A stretch of 64,000 nucleotides of DNA from Treponema sp. (GTDB lineage Bacteria; Spirochaetota; Spirochaetia; Treponematales; Treponemataceae), in the NCBI GenBank assembly GCA_016281495.1, contig JAEEIU010000002.1:62001-126000 (forward strand), given 5' to 3'. Below are positions 10,801-18,507 of the stretch, piece after piece. The notes beneath the pieces are model-generated. The model saw only the letters and a program-made list of their open reading frames with translations. It searched no databases and was not told the DNA's origin. A program made the position numbers and the translations under genes. The first letter of the stretch is position 1. Every line of letters begins with the position of its first letter.

Positions 10801-12461
10801 TTGATTACAGAATATGAAAGACCGGCAGAAATGTCGGCAACCGTGGCACCCTCTTTCTGGGCCTGCTTTACACGGCTGTTCATGAATACGGTACAGCGGG
10901 TTCCAAGGTCAACAGGTTTCGGAGCCATAAGGGCGATTTTGGAGAATTCCTGAACGCTCATTCCCATGGTTCGGGCAAAATTGTCAAGGAAGCTTCCACA
11001 GCCGGATGAACATGCCTCGTTCAGCTGAATTGAAGTGATGGCACCGTCCTTCATCCTAAGGCACTTCATGTCCTGACCGCCGATGTCCAGAAGGAATTCA
11101 ACTCCGGGAACAAAGAAGTCGGCAGCACGGTAATGGGTTATGGTCTCAACTTCTCCAGCATCAACACCAAGGGCAGCCTGGAAAAGCGCTTCTCCATATC
11201 CTGTTGAAACGGCACGCGCAATATAGCAGTCCTTTGGCAAAATCGAATAGAGCTGCTTTAAGACACGAACCGCAAGATCCACAGGGTTTCCTGCATTTAC
11301 GTCATAGAAACTCCACAGAATCGCTCCGTTTACGTCGGTAAGAACGGCCTTTGTCGTAGTTGAACCTGCATCCATACCAAGGAAGACAGGTCCGCTTGCA
11401 GATTTCAAGTCGGCAGAAAGGGCCTTTTCACTTGAATGGCGGGCATTGAATTCATCCAGTTCCTCCTGATTCTTGAACAGAGGCTCAAGACGCTGGACTT
11501 CCTGCATTTCCGCACCCACAAGATTCTTAAGGTTTTCGCGGAATTCCTTTATCGTGGGGAATTTTATCTCGGACTCCCCCTGAGTAATGCATCGTACTTC
11601 CCTTTCTGCAGAATATGCGGCTCCAGTGGCAACAAAAAGCTGGCTGTTTTCAGGAATAAGGGTTTCTTCTTCCGTAAGTTTGAGCGTAACGACAAAGCGG
11701 TGGCGCAATTGATCCAAAAAGTGAAGAGGACCTCCCAAAAAGGCAACATGACCGCGGATGGGCTTTCCACATGCAAGACCGGAAATAGTCTGGGAAACGA
11801 CCGCCTGGAAAATCGAAGCGGCAATATCCTCACGCCTGGCTCCCTCGTTAATCAGCGGCTGGACGTCGGTTTTGGCAAAAACACCACAGCGTGCTGCAAT
11901 CGGATAAATCGTAGAGGCACCCTTGGCAAGCTCATTCAATCCTGCCGCATCGGTTTCCAAAAGGGCCGCCATCTGGTCTATGAATGCACCAGTACCGCCT
12001 GCACAGGTACCGTTCATCCTCTGCTCCACACCACCCTTGAAATAGGTGATCTTTGCATCCTCACCACCAAGTTCGATTACAACATCGGTTTGAGGAATGA
12101 TCTTGCGGACTGAAGTGGTAGCCGCCACAACTTCCTGAATGAAGGGGATGTTGAGCCACTGGGAAACAGAGAATCCACCAGAACCTGTGACTTTTACGCT
12201 TATGGTTTGCTCTGACCCCAACGGGAGTGTTTTCTCCAGCTCGTCAAAGCATTTTGTTACAACAGTTATGATTGTGTTGCGGATGTCGGCACGGTGACGC
12301 TCATAGGCACCATACAAAAGCTCGTTATTGTCACCCAAAGCCACCACCTTAACGGTAGTTGAACCGACGTCAATGCCGATTCTAATTGGTTTGACAGAAG
12401 GATCGGAAGCCTTGGTAAGCTTCATCGAAGAAAGTGTATTTTCATTTAAATTATCAGCCAT
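7851..12461 (-). CDS. Double 2-hydroxyacyl-CoA dehydratase activase-like fusion (BadF/BcrA, DUF2229, HgdB-like)
   Basis: A 1536-residue cytoplasmic fusion protein. Two BadF/BadG/BcrA/HgdC ATPase domains are present, at about 25-300 (GIDVGSTTVK) and 355-640 (GMDAGSTTTK). Each keeps both Cys positions that in HgdC bridge the [4Fe-4S] cluster: TCAGGTGAF and RCGVF in the first, ACSSGCGSF and RCTVF in the second. A CGKCSNNC segment at about 660 opens a DUF2229 domain, and an HgdB-like dehydratase domain fills about 1100-1400. HgdC drives ATP-dependent electron injection into 2-hydroxyacyl-CoA dehydratases; this long fusion is widespread in anaerobes but its substrate is unknown, and no separate dehydratase subunits lie nearby. 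The ATG at 12461 was chosen because AGGAAGG lies 6-7 bases upstream; an earlier in-frame ATG at 12524 would sit at the predicted transcript start. Downstream it is coupled to an exported protein. Confidence 0.85.
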   Translation of the reverse strand: MADNLNENTLSSMKLTKASDPSVKPIRIGIDVGSTTVKVVALGDNNELLYGAYERHRADIRNTIITVVTKCFDELEKTLPLGSEQTISVKVTGSGGFSVSQWLNIPFIQEVVAATTSVRKIIPQTDVVIELGGEDAKITYFKGGVEQRMNGTCAGGTGAFIDQMAALLETDAAGLNELAKGASTIYPIAARCGVFAKTDVQPLINEGARREDIAASIFQAVVSQTISGLACGKPIRGHVAFLGGPLHFLDQLRHRFVVTLKLTEEETLIPENSQLFVATGAAYSAEREVRCITQGESEIKFPTIKEFRENLKNLVGAEMQEVQRLEPLFKNQEELDEFNARHSSEKALSADLKSASGPVFLGMDAGSTTTKAVLTDVNGAILWSFYDVNAGNPVDLAVRVLKQLYSILPKDCYIARAVSTGYGEALFQAALGVDAGEVETITHYRAADFFVPGVEFLLDIGGQDMKCLRMKDGAITSIQLNEACSSGCGSFLDNFARTMGMSVQEFSKIALMAPKPVDLGTRCTVFMNSRVKQAQKEGATVADISAGLSYSVIKNALFKVIKLRKASEIGSKVVVQGGTFFNDAVLRAFEKIAGVNVFRPDVAGLMGAYGSALIAKDQWEDLRRPKPDDPDQTPKFVKSKIATLDQLESFNVDLELRRCGKCSNNCLLTINTFTTGGISRKFVTGNRCERGAELGKEDLVVDASNKEASQLDDSEDPKNLPNLFEWKYKRLFNYYVPLKAEEATMGDVALPRVLNMYENYPLWFTFFTQLGFRVRLSPRSSRGIYEKGLETIPSESVCYPGKISHGHLESLLNSGCRFIFYPCAPYEKQEDPGAGNHYNCPIVTSYPEVLRNNVDRVRQDSNLLFMNPFLPIYDRERLAERLSEELLPHFKALTAEKIKAAVDAAWAEQEKFKKDVQQAGEEALEQIITRGANGIVLAGRPYHLDPEINHGIPEMIHGLGLAVFTEDSVAHLGAIERPLRIIDQWTYHNRLYRAAAFVSEMPNLELVQLTSFGCGLDAVTADQVDEILKSKSRMYTLIKIDEGSNLGAVRIRIRSLIAAVKARQRNHVKVQIKSAAYQRQVFTKEMKAKHTILAPQMSPIHFKLLQKAFQYSGYNFVILDAVDPAAVETGLKYVNNDACYPSILVSGQLIAALQSGKYDLNNVSLMITQTGGGCRATNYIGFIRRALNDAGMSHVPVISLSAQGFEANPGFTISFPLLHRALRSIMIGDLFMRILYRVRPYEKVPGSANALYEKWNGKAQIMLKSLSIHKYHKLIKGIVRDFDNLPLLPIKKPRVGVVGEILVKFHPTANNQIVDVIEREGAECVMPDLADFLFYTFSTGIFRHKELAFPKKTERNAKIFVWFLELYRKYMKKALNKSHRFESPTIIYDLMKGVDDIVQLGNITGEGWFLTAEMVELIHSGCPSIACVQPFACLPNHVTGKGMIKELRRRYPAANIAAVDYDPGSSEVNQLNRLKLLLSNAPVGRHPDEEDDGMIHNPDKTVVKGEVRLADGAMSFEDTEPVADYMMPAAGIGGRV

Positions 12462-12533
12462 AAAAACCCTTCCTAAAGGAATGATGCGGGCCGTCGATAA
12501 GATACATGCAAACAACAAGCCCATTATCTTCTT

Positions 12534-12562
12534 ATAATATACGGTTTTTAATTTTATTTCAA
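12534..12562 (-). promoter_or_regulatory. sigma-70-like promoter of the activase-like gene
   Basis: On the minus strand: -35 TTGAAA (12557-12562), 17-base spacer, -10 TATTAT (12534-12539). The predicted start near 12527 gives a leader of about 65 bases to the ATG at 12461. Confidence 0.65.
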
Positions 12563-12580
12563 GGGAGAGGGAAGTTGAAT

Positions 12581-12617
12581 GATTAATTAAGAATTAAGAA
12601 TGCATAATTAAGAATTG
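12581..12617. repeat. AT-rich GAATTA-type repeat array
   Basis: A run of heptamer-like units (AATTAAG, GAATTAA, GCATAATTAA, GAATT). It is one of several dispersed intergenic copies; a near-identical stretch occurs at 31853-31874. Both are preceded by a similar GGAAAGTTGAA-like head (12571-12580 and 31833-31845). It codes for nothing. Confidence 0.7.
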
Positions 12618-12652
12618 AGCTTGTCTTGCTGGTTGGTGATTGAAGAAGAGGT

Positions 12653-13001
12653 TTGTCACGCGGATTCGCATGTTGCTTTAGCAACAACGTCAAATCACAT
12701 TCCTTACAGAAAGGGCTCGAAGAGACCTATTCGATTTTGCTGCTGGAAGCTACGCTGCAAATAACGCAAAATCCTTGTAGAAAGTTGTCTTTCTGGTTGG
12801 TGTTCTCATCTTACTGTTTGGTCATTCCGGGCTTGACCTGGAATCTTAGCGTTATATATTTTGTAGATTTTGACTCTTGCCGATTGGGTTAAGAAAAGTT
12901 GCTCCCCTTACAACAGCTTACACCAGAAAGCATGATGAAAACACCAGCTATACACTTCAAATTTAAACAAATTGCGTAGCAATTTGGAATCCGCGTGACA
13001 A
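12653..13001. mobile_element. MITE-like element, 349 bp, with perfect 15-bp terminal inverted repeats
   Basis: TTGTCACGCGGATTC at 12653-12667 is repeated as its exact reverse complement at 12987-13001. Just inside each end is a small palindrome of the form TTGC-n-GCAA (12672-12685 on the left, about 12969-12985 on the right), so the ends match in structure beyond the 15 bases. The interior has no credible gene. It contains the GTCATTCCGG-type palindrome (12821-12846) and a direct repeat of a TTGTCTTKCTGGTTGGTG motif that also occurs just outside the left end (about 12620-12637 and 12785-12802). No transposase is present. AT-rich repeat arrays lie outside both ends. The size, terminal repeats and lack of coding fit a non-autonomous miniature element or a composite repeat; this is inference, and no target-site duplication is obvious. 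Confidence 0.5.
12821..12846 (+). repeat. Dispersed GTCATTCCGG...GGAATCT palindrome, copy 1
   Basis: A 26-base imperfect palindrome (ATTCCGGG / CCTGGAAT arms). It matches the reverse complement of 47489-47514 at 22 of 26 positions. It lies inside the MITE-like element. Confidence 0.6.
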
Positions 13002-13004
13002 CTC

Positions 13005-13037
13005 AATTATGAATTACGCATTATGAATTACGCATTA
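13005..13037. repeat. AT-rich GAATTAC/CATTATG repeat array
   Basis: Two and a half tandem copies of a unit ATGAATTACGCATT lie immediately outside the right end of the MITE-like element and 6 bases from the stop codon of the coiled-coil gene. It belongs to the same family as 45646-45700. Confidence 0.7.
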
Positions 13038-13042
13038 GTAAA

Positions 13043-14932
13043 TCATTCTCCCAGGAACAATGGCGTGCCTATCACTATGCCCTGGCCGGCCTTGATTTTG
13101 GAGAACGAGGCATCTGCGGCTACGGACATTTCCTCTGTAGCCGAAAGCCATTCATTTACTGCACTCTGGTTTTCTGATTTGACAGGAACCATGTACCATG
13201 AACCGCTTTCCTTCTTTATTTTGCCACATGCAATCAACTTTCCGCCGCTGACGACTCCGACCGGGATATCATTGCTTCCACCGTACTGGCTGGATAAAGT
13301 TGAACTCTTTGCCTTACCGACAAAAAGCTGTATCTTGCTTGAACTTGCAACCTTTGCGACAAATCCGTGAGTTGATGAATCCTGGGAAACAAGGGTTTCA
13401 AGAAGCTGGGCATATGCATCATTTTGGGAAGTCAAATCCTTTGTCTTTGAATCCAGTGTCTTTACCCTGGTAGACAAGATTTCCTGTTCAGATGTTGCTG
13501 TCTTTAGCTGACCTGTAAGTGTTGACACCTGGCTGGTAAGGCTGTCCCTTTCTCCAACCCATCCGCTCTTTTCCTGTGCAAGGGCATCACGCTCAGCACT
13601 GAGGCTGTCCCTTTCTTTTGTCAATGTCTTATTTGTCGTGCTAAGTTCCTCGTTCTTGGCTTTAAGTGCCTCCGAATCAGCAAGCAGTCCATCACGTTCC
13701 GTAACCAGAGTCAGTTTTTCCTGAATGAGATTGTCCTTTTCAATTGTGACAGTGTTCAGGCTTTCTGTGAGTTCCTCGCTTTTTGTAACCAGCTCAACGT
13801 TTTCCACCTCAAGGGTTTCATTTCTGACGGCGAGTTCTGCGTTTTTGTCAAGAAGGGAGTTTACTTCGGTTACGGCAGCATTCGCAATGTCATTTCCAGC
13901 TGAATTAGCAATGCGTTCAATTGCGGTGGCAAAAGAAGGAATGGCATTTTTCTGAGGAATACGCGTGAACCTTACGCCAAGCTTTTCCAGTTCCTTGTAA
14001 TACAGGTCCTGTTGGTCAAGTGCGTCAAGGAATCGCTGGGAGGCCCCCTCCGATACACTGTCCTCTGCACCCTTATATTTTGTGTCATACTGAAGTCTGG
14101 CTTTACGTGCAAGGGTAAGGGCCGTCTCGTCATCAGAGAAAGTCGGGTCATACTGTGCCACAACAAAGCTGACCATCTCTTCCTGACGTGCCAAATCCGA
14201 CTGCTGTACCTCTGACAGGGATGAGCGCAATTCATTAAGCTTGTTCTCGTATTCGCTTGCTATCTTGTTTTTTTCTATTTCATGAAGCTGCTTTTCACTA
14301 TCCAAAAGTGCCTGCTGCTCTCGTGCCTGCTCTACTGCATTGGAGTCGAATTCCATAAGCTGCTTTTGATATTCATCAATGTTCTTCTGTGCCTGCTGGA
14401 TTTTTGCCTCAATTTCAGGTATTCCCTGAATGTCAGCCTGATACTTGTCCTCAATTTCCTTAATCCTCAGGTTCCTTTCTGCAGCATCCTTTATGTTGAG
14501 CGACTGAACTGTTGCAAGGGATGAATCATGCGCGGCCTGTGCCTGTGTCAGGATCCTTTCTTTTTCCGCCTCAAGATTAAGCTTTGTGTTTGTTTCCTCA
14601 TCAAGCTTAGCCTGTGTGCTTCCGACAAGATCCAAAAGATTCCTCAGATTCAGGTCATCAAAGTTTTCTACCTTAACGGCTATCTGACTGTTCTTTTTGT
14701 TTACTATTAAGATGATTACGCTTGAAAGAACCGCTACAAACAAAACCGAAAGCAGCATCAGGAGCACTATCGGCTTGTTGCTTTTCCAGCTGTTCTTGCG
14801 TGTCGCCTCATAAGCACGCTCAAGGTCATATTTGGTTCCTGCGTTTTCTGCCGGCAGATTTTTGGATTCCTGCTCCAAAAAATCCTGAATGCCTGAGTGT
14901 ATGCGAGATTTTATTTCGAAGTCATTGTCCAT
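13043..14932 (-). CDS. Membrane-anchored coiled-coil protein
   Basis: A 629-residue protein of unknown function. A cytoplasmic N-terminus of about 50 residues is followed by one membrane helix (PIVLLMLLSVLFVAVLSSVIIL) at about 53-75. A very long coiled coil covers about 100-510, rich in Glu, Lys, Leu and Ala with repeated SLTSERDxLxxE-type heptads. The C-terminal 110 residues form a compact, Ser/Gly-rich folded domain. The upstream adenylate cyclase overlaps it: the cyclase stop codon (14911-14913) lies inside this gene, so translation is probably coupled. I prefer the ATG at 14932 over the one at 14944, because the stretch upstream of 14932 contains AGGATGG and the 14944 start has no spacing for a ribosome-binding site. 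It may be a scaffold for the cyclase; this is inference from gene order only. Confidence 0.6.
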   Translation of the reverse strand: MDNDFEIKSRIHSGIQDFLEQESKNLPAENAGTKYDLERAYEATRKNSWKSNKPIVLLMLLSVLFVAVLSSVIILIVNKKNSQIAVKVENFDDLNLRNLLDLVGSTQAKLDEETNTKLNLEAEKERILTQAQAAHDSSLATVQSLNIKDAAERNLRIKEIEDKYQADIQGIPEIEAKIQQAQKNIDEYQKQLMEFDSNAVEQAREQQALLDSEKQLHEIEKNKIASEYENKLNELRSSLSEVQQSDLARQEEMVSFVVAQYDPTFSDDETALTLARKARLQYDTKYKGAEDSVSEGASQRFLDALDQQDLYYKELEKLGVRFTRIPQKNAIPSFATAIERIANSAGNDIANAAVTEVNSLLDKNAELAVRNETLEVENVELVTKSEELTESLNTVTIEKDNLIQEKLTLVTERDGLLADSEALKAKNEELSTTNKTLTKERDSLSAERDALAQEKSGWVGERDSLTSQVSTLTGQLKTATSEQEILSTRVKTLDSKTKDLTSQNDAYAQLLETLVSQDSSTHGFVAKVASSSKIQLFVGKAKSSTLSSQYGGSNDIPVGVVSGGKLIACGKIKKESGSWYMVPVKSENQSAVNEWLSATEEMSVAADASFSKIKAGQGIVIGTPLFLGE

Positions 14933-16737
14933 ATTCCATTCCATCCTGCCGGGGCACTCTTTAATCCCATGCGCTCAAGGAAAACATGAGCCACATCAAG
15001 GTCACTGCGCTTAAATCCAGCCCTTGCCGTTTTCCAGTCACCCTTGTAATATGCCTTGAGGCCTTCCTCAAAGTCCCTGAACCTTTCCTCGGTATATGAG
15101 TTTGCGTAATCCTCATCCTTCATCTGTCGGTCTAACGGGAAATAGATTTTCTTTCCTTCTGCCTTTCCCTTTACCTGAACAGTATCAATCTCAAAGAATT
15201 CATAGCGTTCTGCGGCCTCGGGAACTGACTCGACCTCATTCTTTACATATTCGCTTACCAGAACAGGCAGCCTGTACACACGCGTCAATCCTTCAATTCT
15301 GGATGCGGAGTTTACGTTGTCGCCTATTACGGTATTGGCCATATACATGTTGCTTCCGATATTGCCGTAGAAAACCTCTCCACCGTCTATACCGACGCCA
15401 ATATCAAGACGAACCGCCTCATATACCTTTCTTGCCTCAGAGTTGAACCTTCCTATGCGCTCAAGGTCCGCCTTCCTCTCGTCCATTTTCTGACGGAATT
15501 TCTTTGTCTGCAGGGTCATCTTCCATGCGCAGCTAACGGCATCTACAGATTTCTGAGGATTCTCTTCCTTTTTTTCACCGTTGATTCCAAACACACCAAG
15601 GACAGCGTCTCCGATAAGGGAACCGATGAATGCCTTGGACTGGTTGACGTCTGACGAACCGCCCGGCTGGATTATTCCGATTATTGAGTTGTAGTGTATG
15701 TTCAAGAGACGGATGATGTCGTTTCCGAGAACTTCAGTACGTGACGTAAAGCTCTTTATGTCGGTAAACAAAATCGTCAGCTGCCTCTGTTCACCCTTAA
15801 GCTCAACCTTGTGGTCATGGTAGGCCGTATCAACAACGTTCTTTGACACGAATTTCTGGAATATGTTCCTCAGGTTGGCAGTATTCACATACAGGTCGTT
15901 GAAATTAGCCGCAAGATATGTTATGTCGTCGTTAGGCGCCCCGCTCAAGTCGATTGGAGCCCTTGTTACCTGTGCAGGCTCCGCATTTTCATTTGCCTGG
16001 CTCTGCTGAAGCTCATACACCTCAGAGGTAAATTTTCCAATATTGCTAAGGAGCTTGTTCAACACAGATATGCCGACAAAAACGAAGCCGATTGTCAGAA
16101 TAAGTATGATGATGGCGATTTTGAGGTAAATGCTGAACATTTCGGCCTTTCGGTCTGAGGTATCCTCTGCACGGATAAGATAGCACTTCCAGTCCGGATG
16201 ATACTTGAACACGCCTCGGAATTCTGCCCCATACGGAGACATAAATGTAACGGATCCTTCCACACGGTCACTGTTTCCAGATTCATCCGCCTTTGTCTTG
16301 GTATTGTTCAGGAAATCCAATGCCGTTTTGTCATCAAATGCATCCCACGATTTATTCGAATCCGCCTGTATCAGGAAAAGGAATTTTCCATCCGGGAAAA
16401 CTCCCATCGCAACCGAATGCTTTTTTGTAAAGTCACGGGCTGCCGTTTCCTTAATGGTCTGAACCGAGTCATCCTGTTTCTGGGAATAAAGGCTTATCTG
16501 GAACTGGCTGCTTGCCGTAGAGTACATGTCGGACAGCTGATAGACCAAAATGTCGTCGGTAAGGGCAATGGTTTGCCTCTGAGTAAAGATCAATGTGATG
16601 AAATTGGTAAAAAGTGTGGAAATCAATATCAAAAGTACAAATACAGTAAGAATTTTGACAGAAAGAGGTACTATAGGGGTTTTTCCAACCCTTTGAAATC
16701 CAAAAATCCTAAAGCCCTTGCCGTTAGTATCGTTCAC
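14911..16737 (-). CDS. Class III adenylate/guanylate cyclase with extracytoplasmic sensor and HAMP-like linker
   Basis: A 608-residue membrane cyclase making cAMP (probably) from ATP. A membrane helix at about 25-50 and another at about 205-228 bracket a periplasmic sensor domain. A HAMP-like linker follows, then the CYCc domain at about 315-500. FTDIKSF provides the first metal Asp, and GDAVLGVFG the second. The NTVIGDNVNSASRIE segment carries the purine-contact Thr and the transition-state Asn/Arg. KAFIGS supplies a Lys in the substrate-specifying position, which favours ATP. About 100 residues of variable sequence follow. The start is a GTG with no strong ribosome-binding site; the promoter lies about 75 bases upstream. 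It overlaps the coiled-coil gene at its 3' end. The ligand of the sensor domain cannot be read from the sequence. Confidence 0.88.
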   Translation of the reverse strand: MNDTNGKGFRIFGFQRVGKTPIVPLSVKILTVFVLLILISTLFTNFITLIFTQRQTIALTDDILVYQLSDMYSTASSQFQISLYSQKQDDSVQTIKETAARDFTKKHSVAMGVFPDGKFLFLIQADSNKSWDAFDDKTALDFLNNTKTKADESGNSDRVEGSVTFMSPYGAEFRGVFKYHPDWKCYLIRAEDTSDRKAEMFSIYLKIAIIILILTIGFVFVGISVLNKLLSNIGKFTSEVYELQQSQANENAEPAQVTRAPIDLSGAPNDDITYLAANFNDLYVNTANLRNIFQKFVSKNVVDTAYHDHKVELKGEQRQLTILFTDIKSFTSRTEVLGNDIIRLLNIHYNSIIGIIQPGGSSDVNQSKAFIGSLIGDAVLGVFGINGEKKEENPQKSVDAVSCAWKMTLQTKKFRQKMDERKADLERIGRFNSEARKVYEAVRLDIGVGIDGGEVFYGNIGSNMYMANTVIGDNVNSASRIEGLTRVYRLPVLVSEYVKNEVESVPEAAERYEFFEIDTVQVKGKAEGKKIYFPLDRQMKDEDYANSYTEERFRDFEEGLKAYYKGDWKTARAGFKRSDLDVAHVFLERMGLKSAPAGWNGIWTMTSK

Positions 16738-16818
16738 ATTATCAACCCAATAAAAAAACTGGGATATGCCGGAAAATCCATTTTAAATGAATTTTTCAAG
16801 ATATCCTCTATCTATACT

Positions 16819-16847
16819 ATTATATACCGATTGATTTATTTTCGCAA
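16819..16847 (-). promoter_or_regulatory. sigma-70-like promoter of the adenylate cyclase gene
   Basis: On the minus strand: -35 TTGCGA (16842-16847), 17-base spacer, perfect -10 TATAAT (16819-16824). The predicted start near 16812 gives a leader of about 75 bases. It overlaps the divergent murJ promoter. Confidence 0.7.
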
Positions 16848-16859
16848 CTCTTTTATTCT
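16831..16859 (+). promoter_or_regulatory. Candidate promoter of murJ, close to the ATG
   Basis: -35 TTGATT (16831-16836), 17-base spacer, -10 TATTCT (16854-16859). The ATG is only 9 bases after the -10 box and has no ribosome-binding site, so the mRNA would be leaderless or nearly so. Confidence 0.45.
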
Positions 16860-16868
16860 ATAGTTACC

Positions 16869-18503
16869 ATGAATTCTGAAATTGAAAAAAATGACAGTAA
16901 TAATATCAAATTGAAAAAAAAGAACGGAATAAAGGGGCTTTTAAAGAGCGGCCTTTCACTTTCTGTCCTTACACTACTCTCCCGAATACTGGGTCTTATA
17001 AGGCAAAGGACTTTGGCTAAATTTCTGGGAACTTCCCTGCTGGCAGACGCTTATCAGGTGGCATTCAATGTCCCGAACCTGTTCAGGCGTTTATTTGCGG
17101 AGAATTCCATCTCTGTGGCATTTATACCTACTTTCAGGGGATATCTTGAGGAATCGGACACTCCCGAAGGCAAGAAGGCAGCCCAGAATTTCGTGAGCGC
17201 AACCCTTACGCTTTTGACTTTCGTGACAGTGTCTTTTGTGGTCATCTGCATCATAATCACACCTCTTTTGATGAGGATTTTCTATAAAGAGGGAGACACC
17301 GCATCCATAACGGAAGCAACATTACTGACACGCATAATGTTCCCATACCTGGCTTTAATCTCCATAGCGGCATTATTTCAGGGCATCCTGAACGCACTTA
17401 AGATTTTCTCACCGTCAGGATTTACGCCAATTCTCTTTAACGGCATTGTTATCGCATCAGCATACATCCTTTCACCTTACACTGCAAACCCGGCAAGGGC
17501 AATGGCAATAGGAGTTGTGGCAGGCGGAACTGTACAGGCATTTTTCCAACTTCCTTTTGTAATAAAGAACAACTGGAAGGTTACGTTCACATCGCTTAAG
17601 AAGGCATTTACAAACCCTGGAACACGCAGGGTACTTGCCCTTATCGGTCCCACAATCATCGGAATGGCGGCATATCAGGTAAATGACCTAGTGTCTTCCG
17701 CCCTTGCAACACGCACAGGTGAAGGTGTTTTCTCCAGCCTGTCCTATTCCCTAAGGGTGCAGGAATTGATTCTGGGTATTTGTGCCGTAACAATTGGAAC
17801 AGTAATTCTCCCAGACCTGACCGCTTTTGCAAATAAAAAGCAATGGCCGGAATTCAGTTCCATGCTTTCCTACTCACTCAAAATAATGGCCTTTATCTCC
17901 ATACCGATTACCTTCTATTCCCTGCTCATGGGACAAAGCCTGATTTCACTGCTTTTCCAGACAGGAGAGTTCAACTCTGAATCCACGATAATGACCGTAA
18001 ATGTTTTCCGGTGCCACATCATAGGACTTTATTTCATCGCGTTGAACAGGATACTCGCTCCGGCATTTTATGCACAGCAGGACACCGTAAAACCGACTGT
18101 TGCAGGAATCATAAATTTTGCAGTAAACATCATCCTTGCAAGCATTTTCTGCAAGATCTGGGGAGGACCTGGAATAGCAATAGCATTGACCATTGCATCA
18201 TGCGTGAACACGATTGTGCTTTTCATCTTCCTTGCAAAGAACCCGAACATCTCAAACAATGTTGTATTGACTTCCTCAATATTATATTCATTCAGGATGA
18301 TCCTGTTCTCCGTCATTGCCTCTGTTCCAATTTATTTCCTTAAGGATAAGATTATCGGTCTTTTCCAGGGCCACCACATTTTCATATCACAGGGTATTCC
18401 GGTTATAATCACAGGCTTGCTTTTTGCCGCTATCGGAATCGGACTCATGGCGGTTACACGCGACCCTCTGATCAAGACACTTGTAAAAAAACTCAAGAGG
18501 TAA
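16869..18503 (+). CDS. murJ: MurJ/MviN lipid II flippase
   Basis: A 544-residue polytopic membrane protein that flips the peptidoglycan precursor lipid II across the inner membrane. The family signature is near the N-terminus: LTLLSRILGLIRQ, then FLGTSLLADAYQVAF and PNLFRRLFAENSISVAFIP. About 14 hydrophobic segments follow through to residue 535, as usual for MOP-superfamily MurJ. The length is normal. The short N-terminus is basic. An M24 peptidase gene begins 4 bases after the stop, in an operon-like arrangement. There is no Shine-Dalgarno sequence before the ATG. Confidence 0.95.
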   Translation: MNSEIEKNDSNNIKLKKKNGIKGLLKSGLSLSVLTLLSRILGLIRQRTLAKFLGTSLLADAYQVAFNVPNLFRRLFAENSISVAFIPTFRGYLEESDTPEGKKAAQNFVSATLTLLTFVTVSFVVICIIITPLLMRIFYKEGDTASITEATLLTRIMFPYLALISIAALFQGILNALKIFSPSGFTPILFNGIVIASAYILSPYTANPARAMAIGVVAGGTVQAFFQLPFVIKNNWKVTFTSLKKAFTNPGTRRVLALIGPTIIGMAAYQVNDLVSSALATRTGEGVFSSLSYSLRVQELILGICAVTIGTVILPDLTAFANKKQWPEFSSMLSYSLKIMAFISIPITFYSLLMGQSLISLLFQTGEFNSESTIMTVNVFRCHIIGLYFIALNRILAPAFYAQQDTVKPTVAGIINFAVNIILASIFCKIWGGPGIAIALTIASCVNTIVLFIFLAKNPNISNNVVLTSSILYSFRMILFSVIASVPIYFLKDKIIGLFQGHHIFISQGIPVIITGLLFAAIGIGLMAVTRDPLIKTLVKKLKR

Positions 18504-18507
18504 AAAA

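Noticed and set aside
12653..12892. A 79-codon open frame inside the 12.6-12.9 kb gap
   Set aside because: It begins at the terminal inverted repeat, has no ribosome-binding site and includes the palindromic repeat, so it is read as non-coding element sequence.
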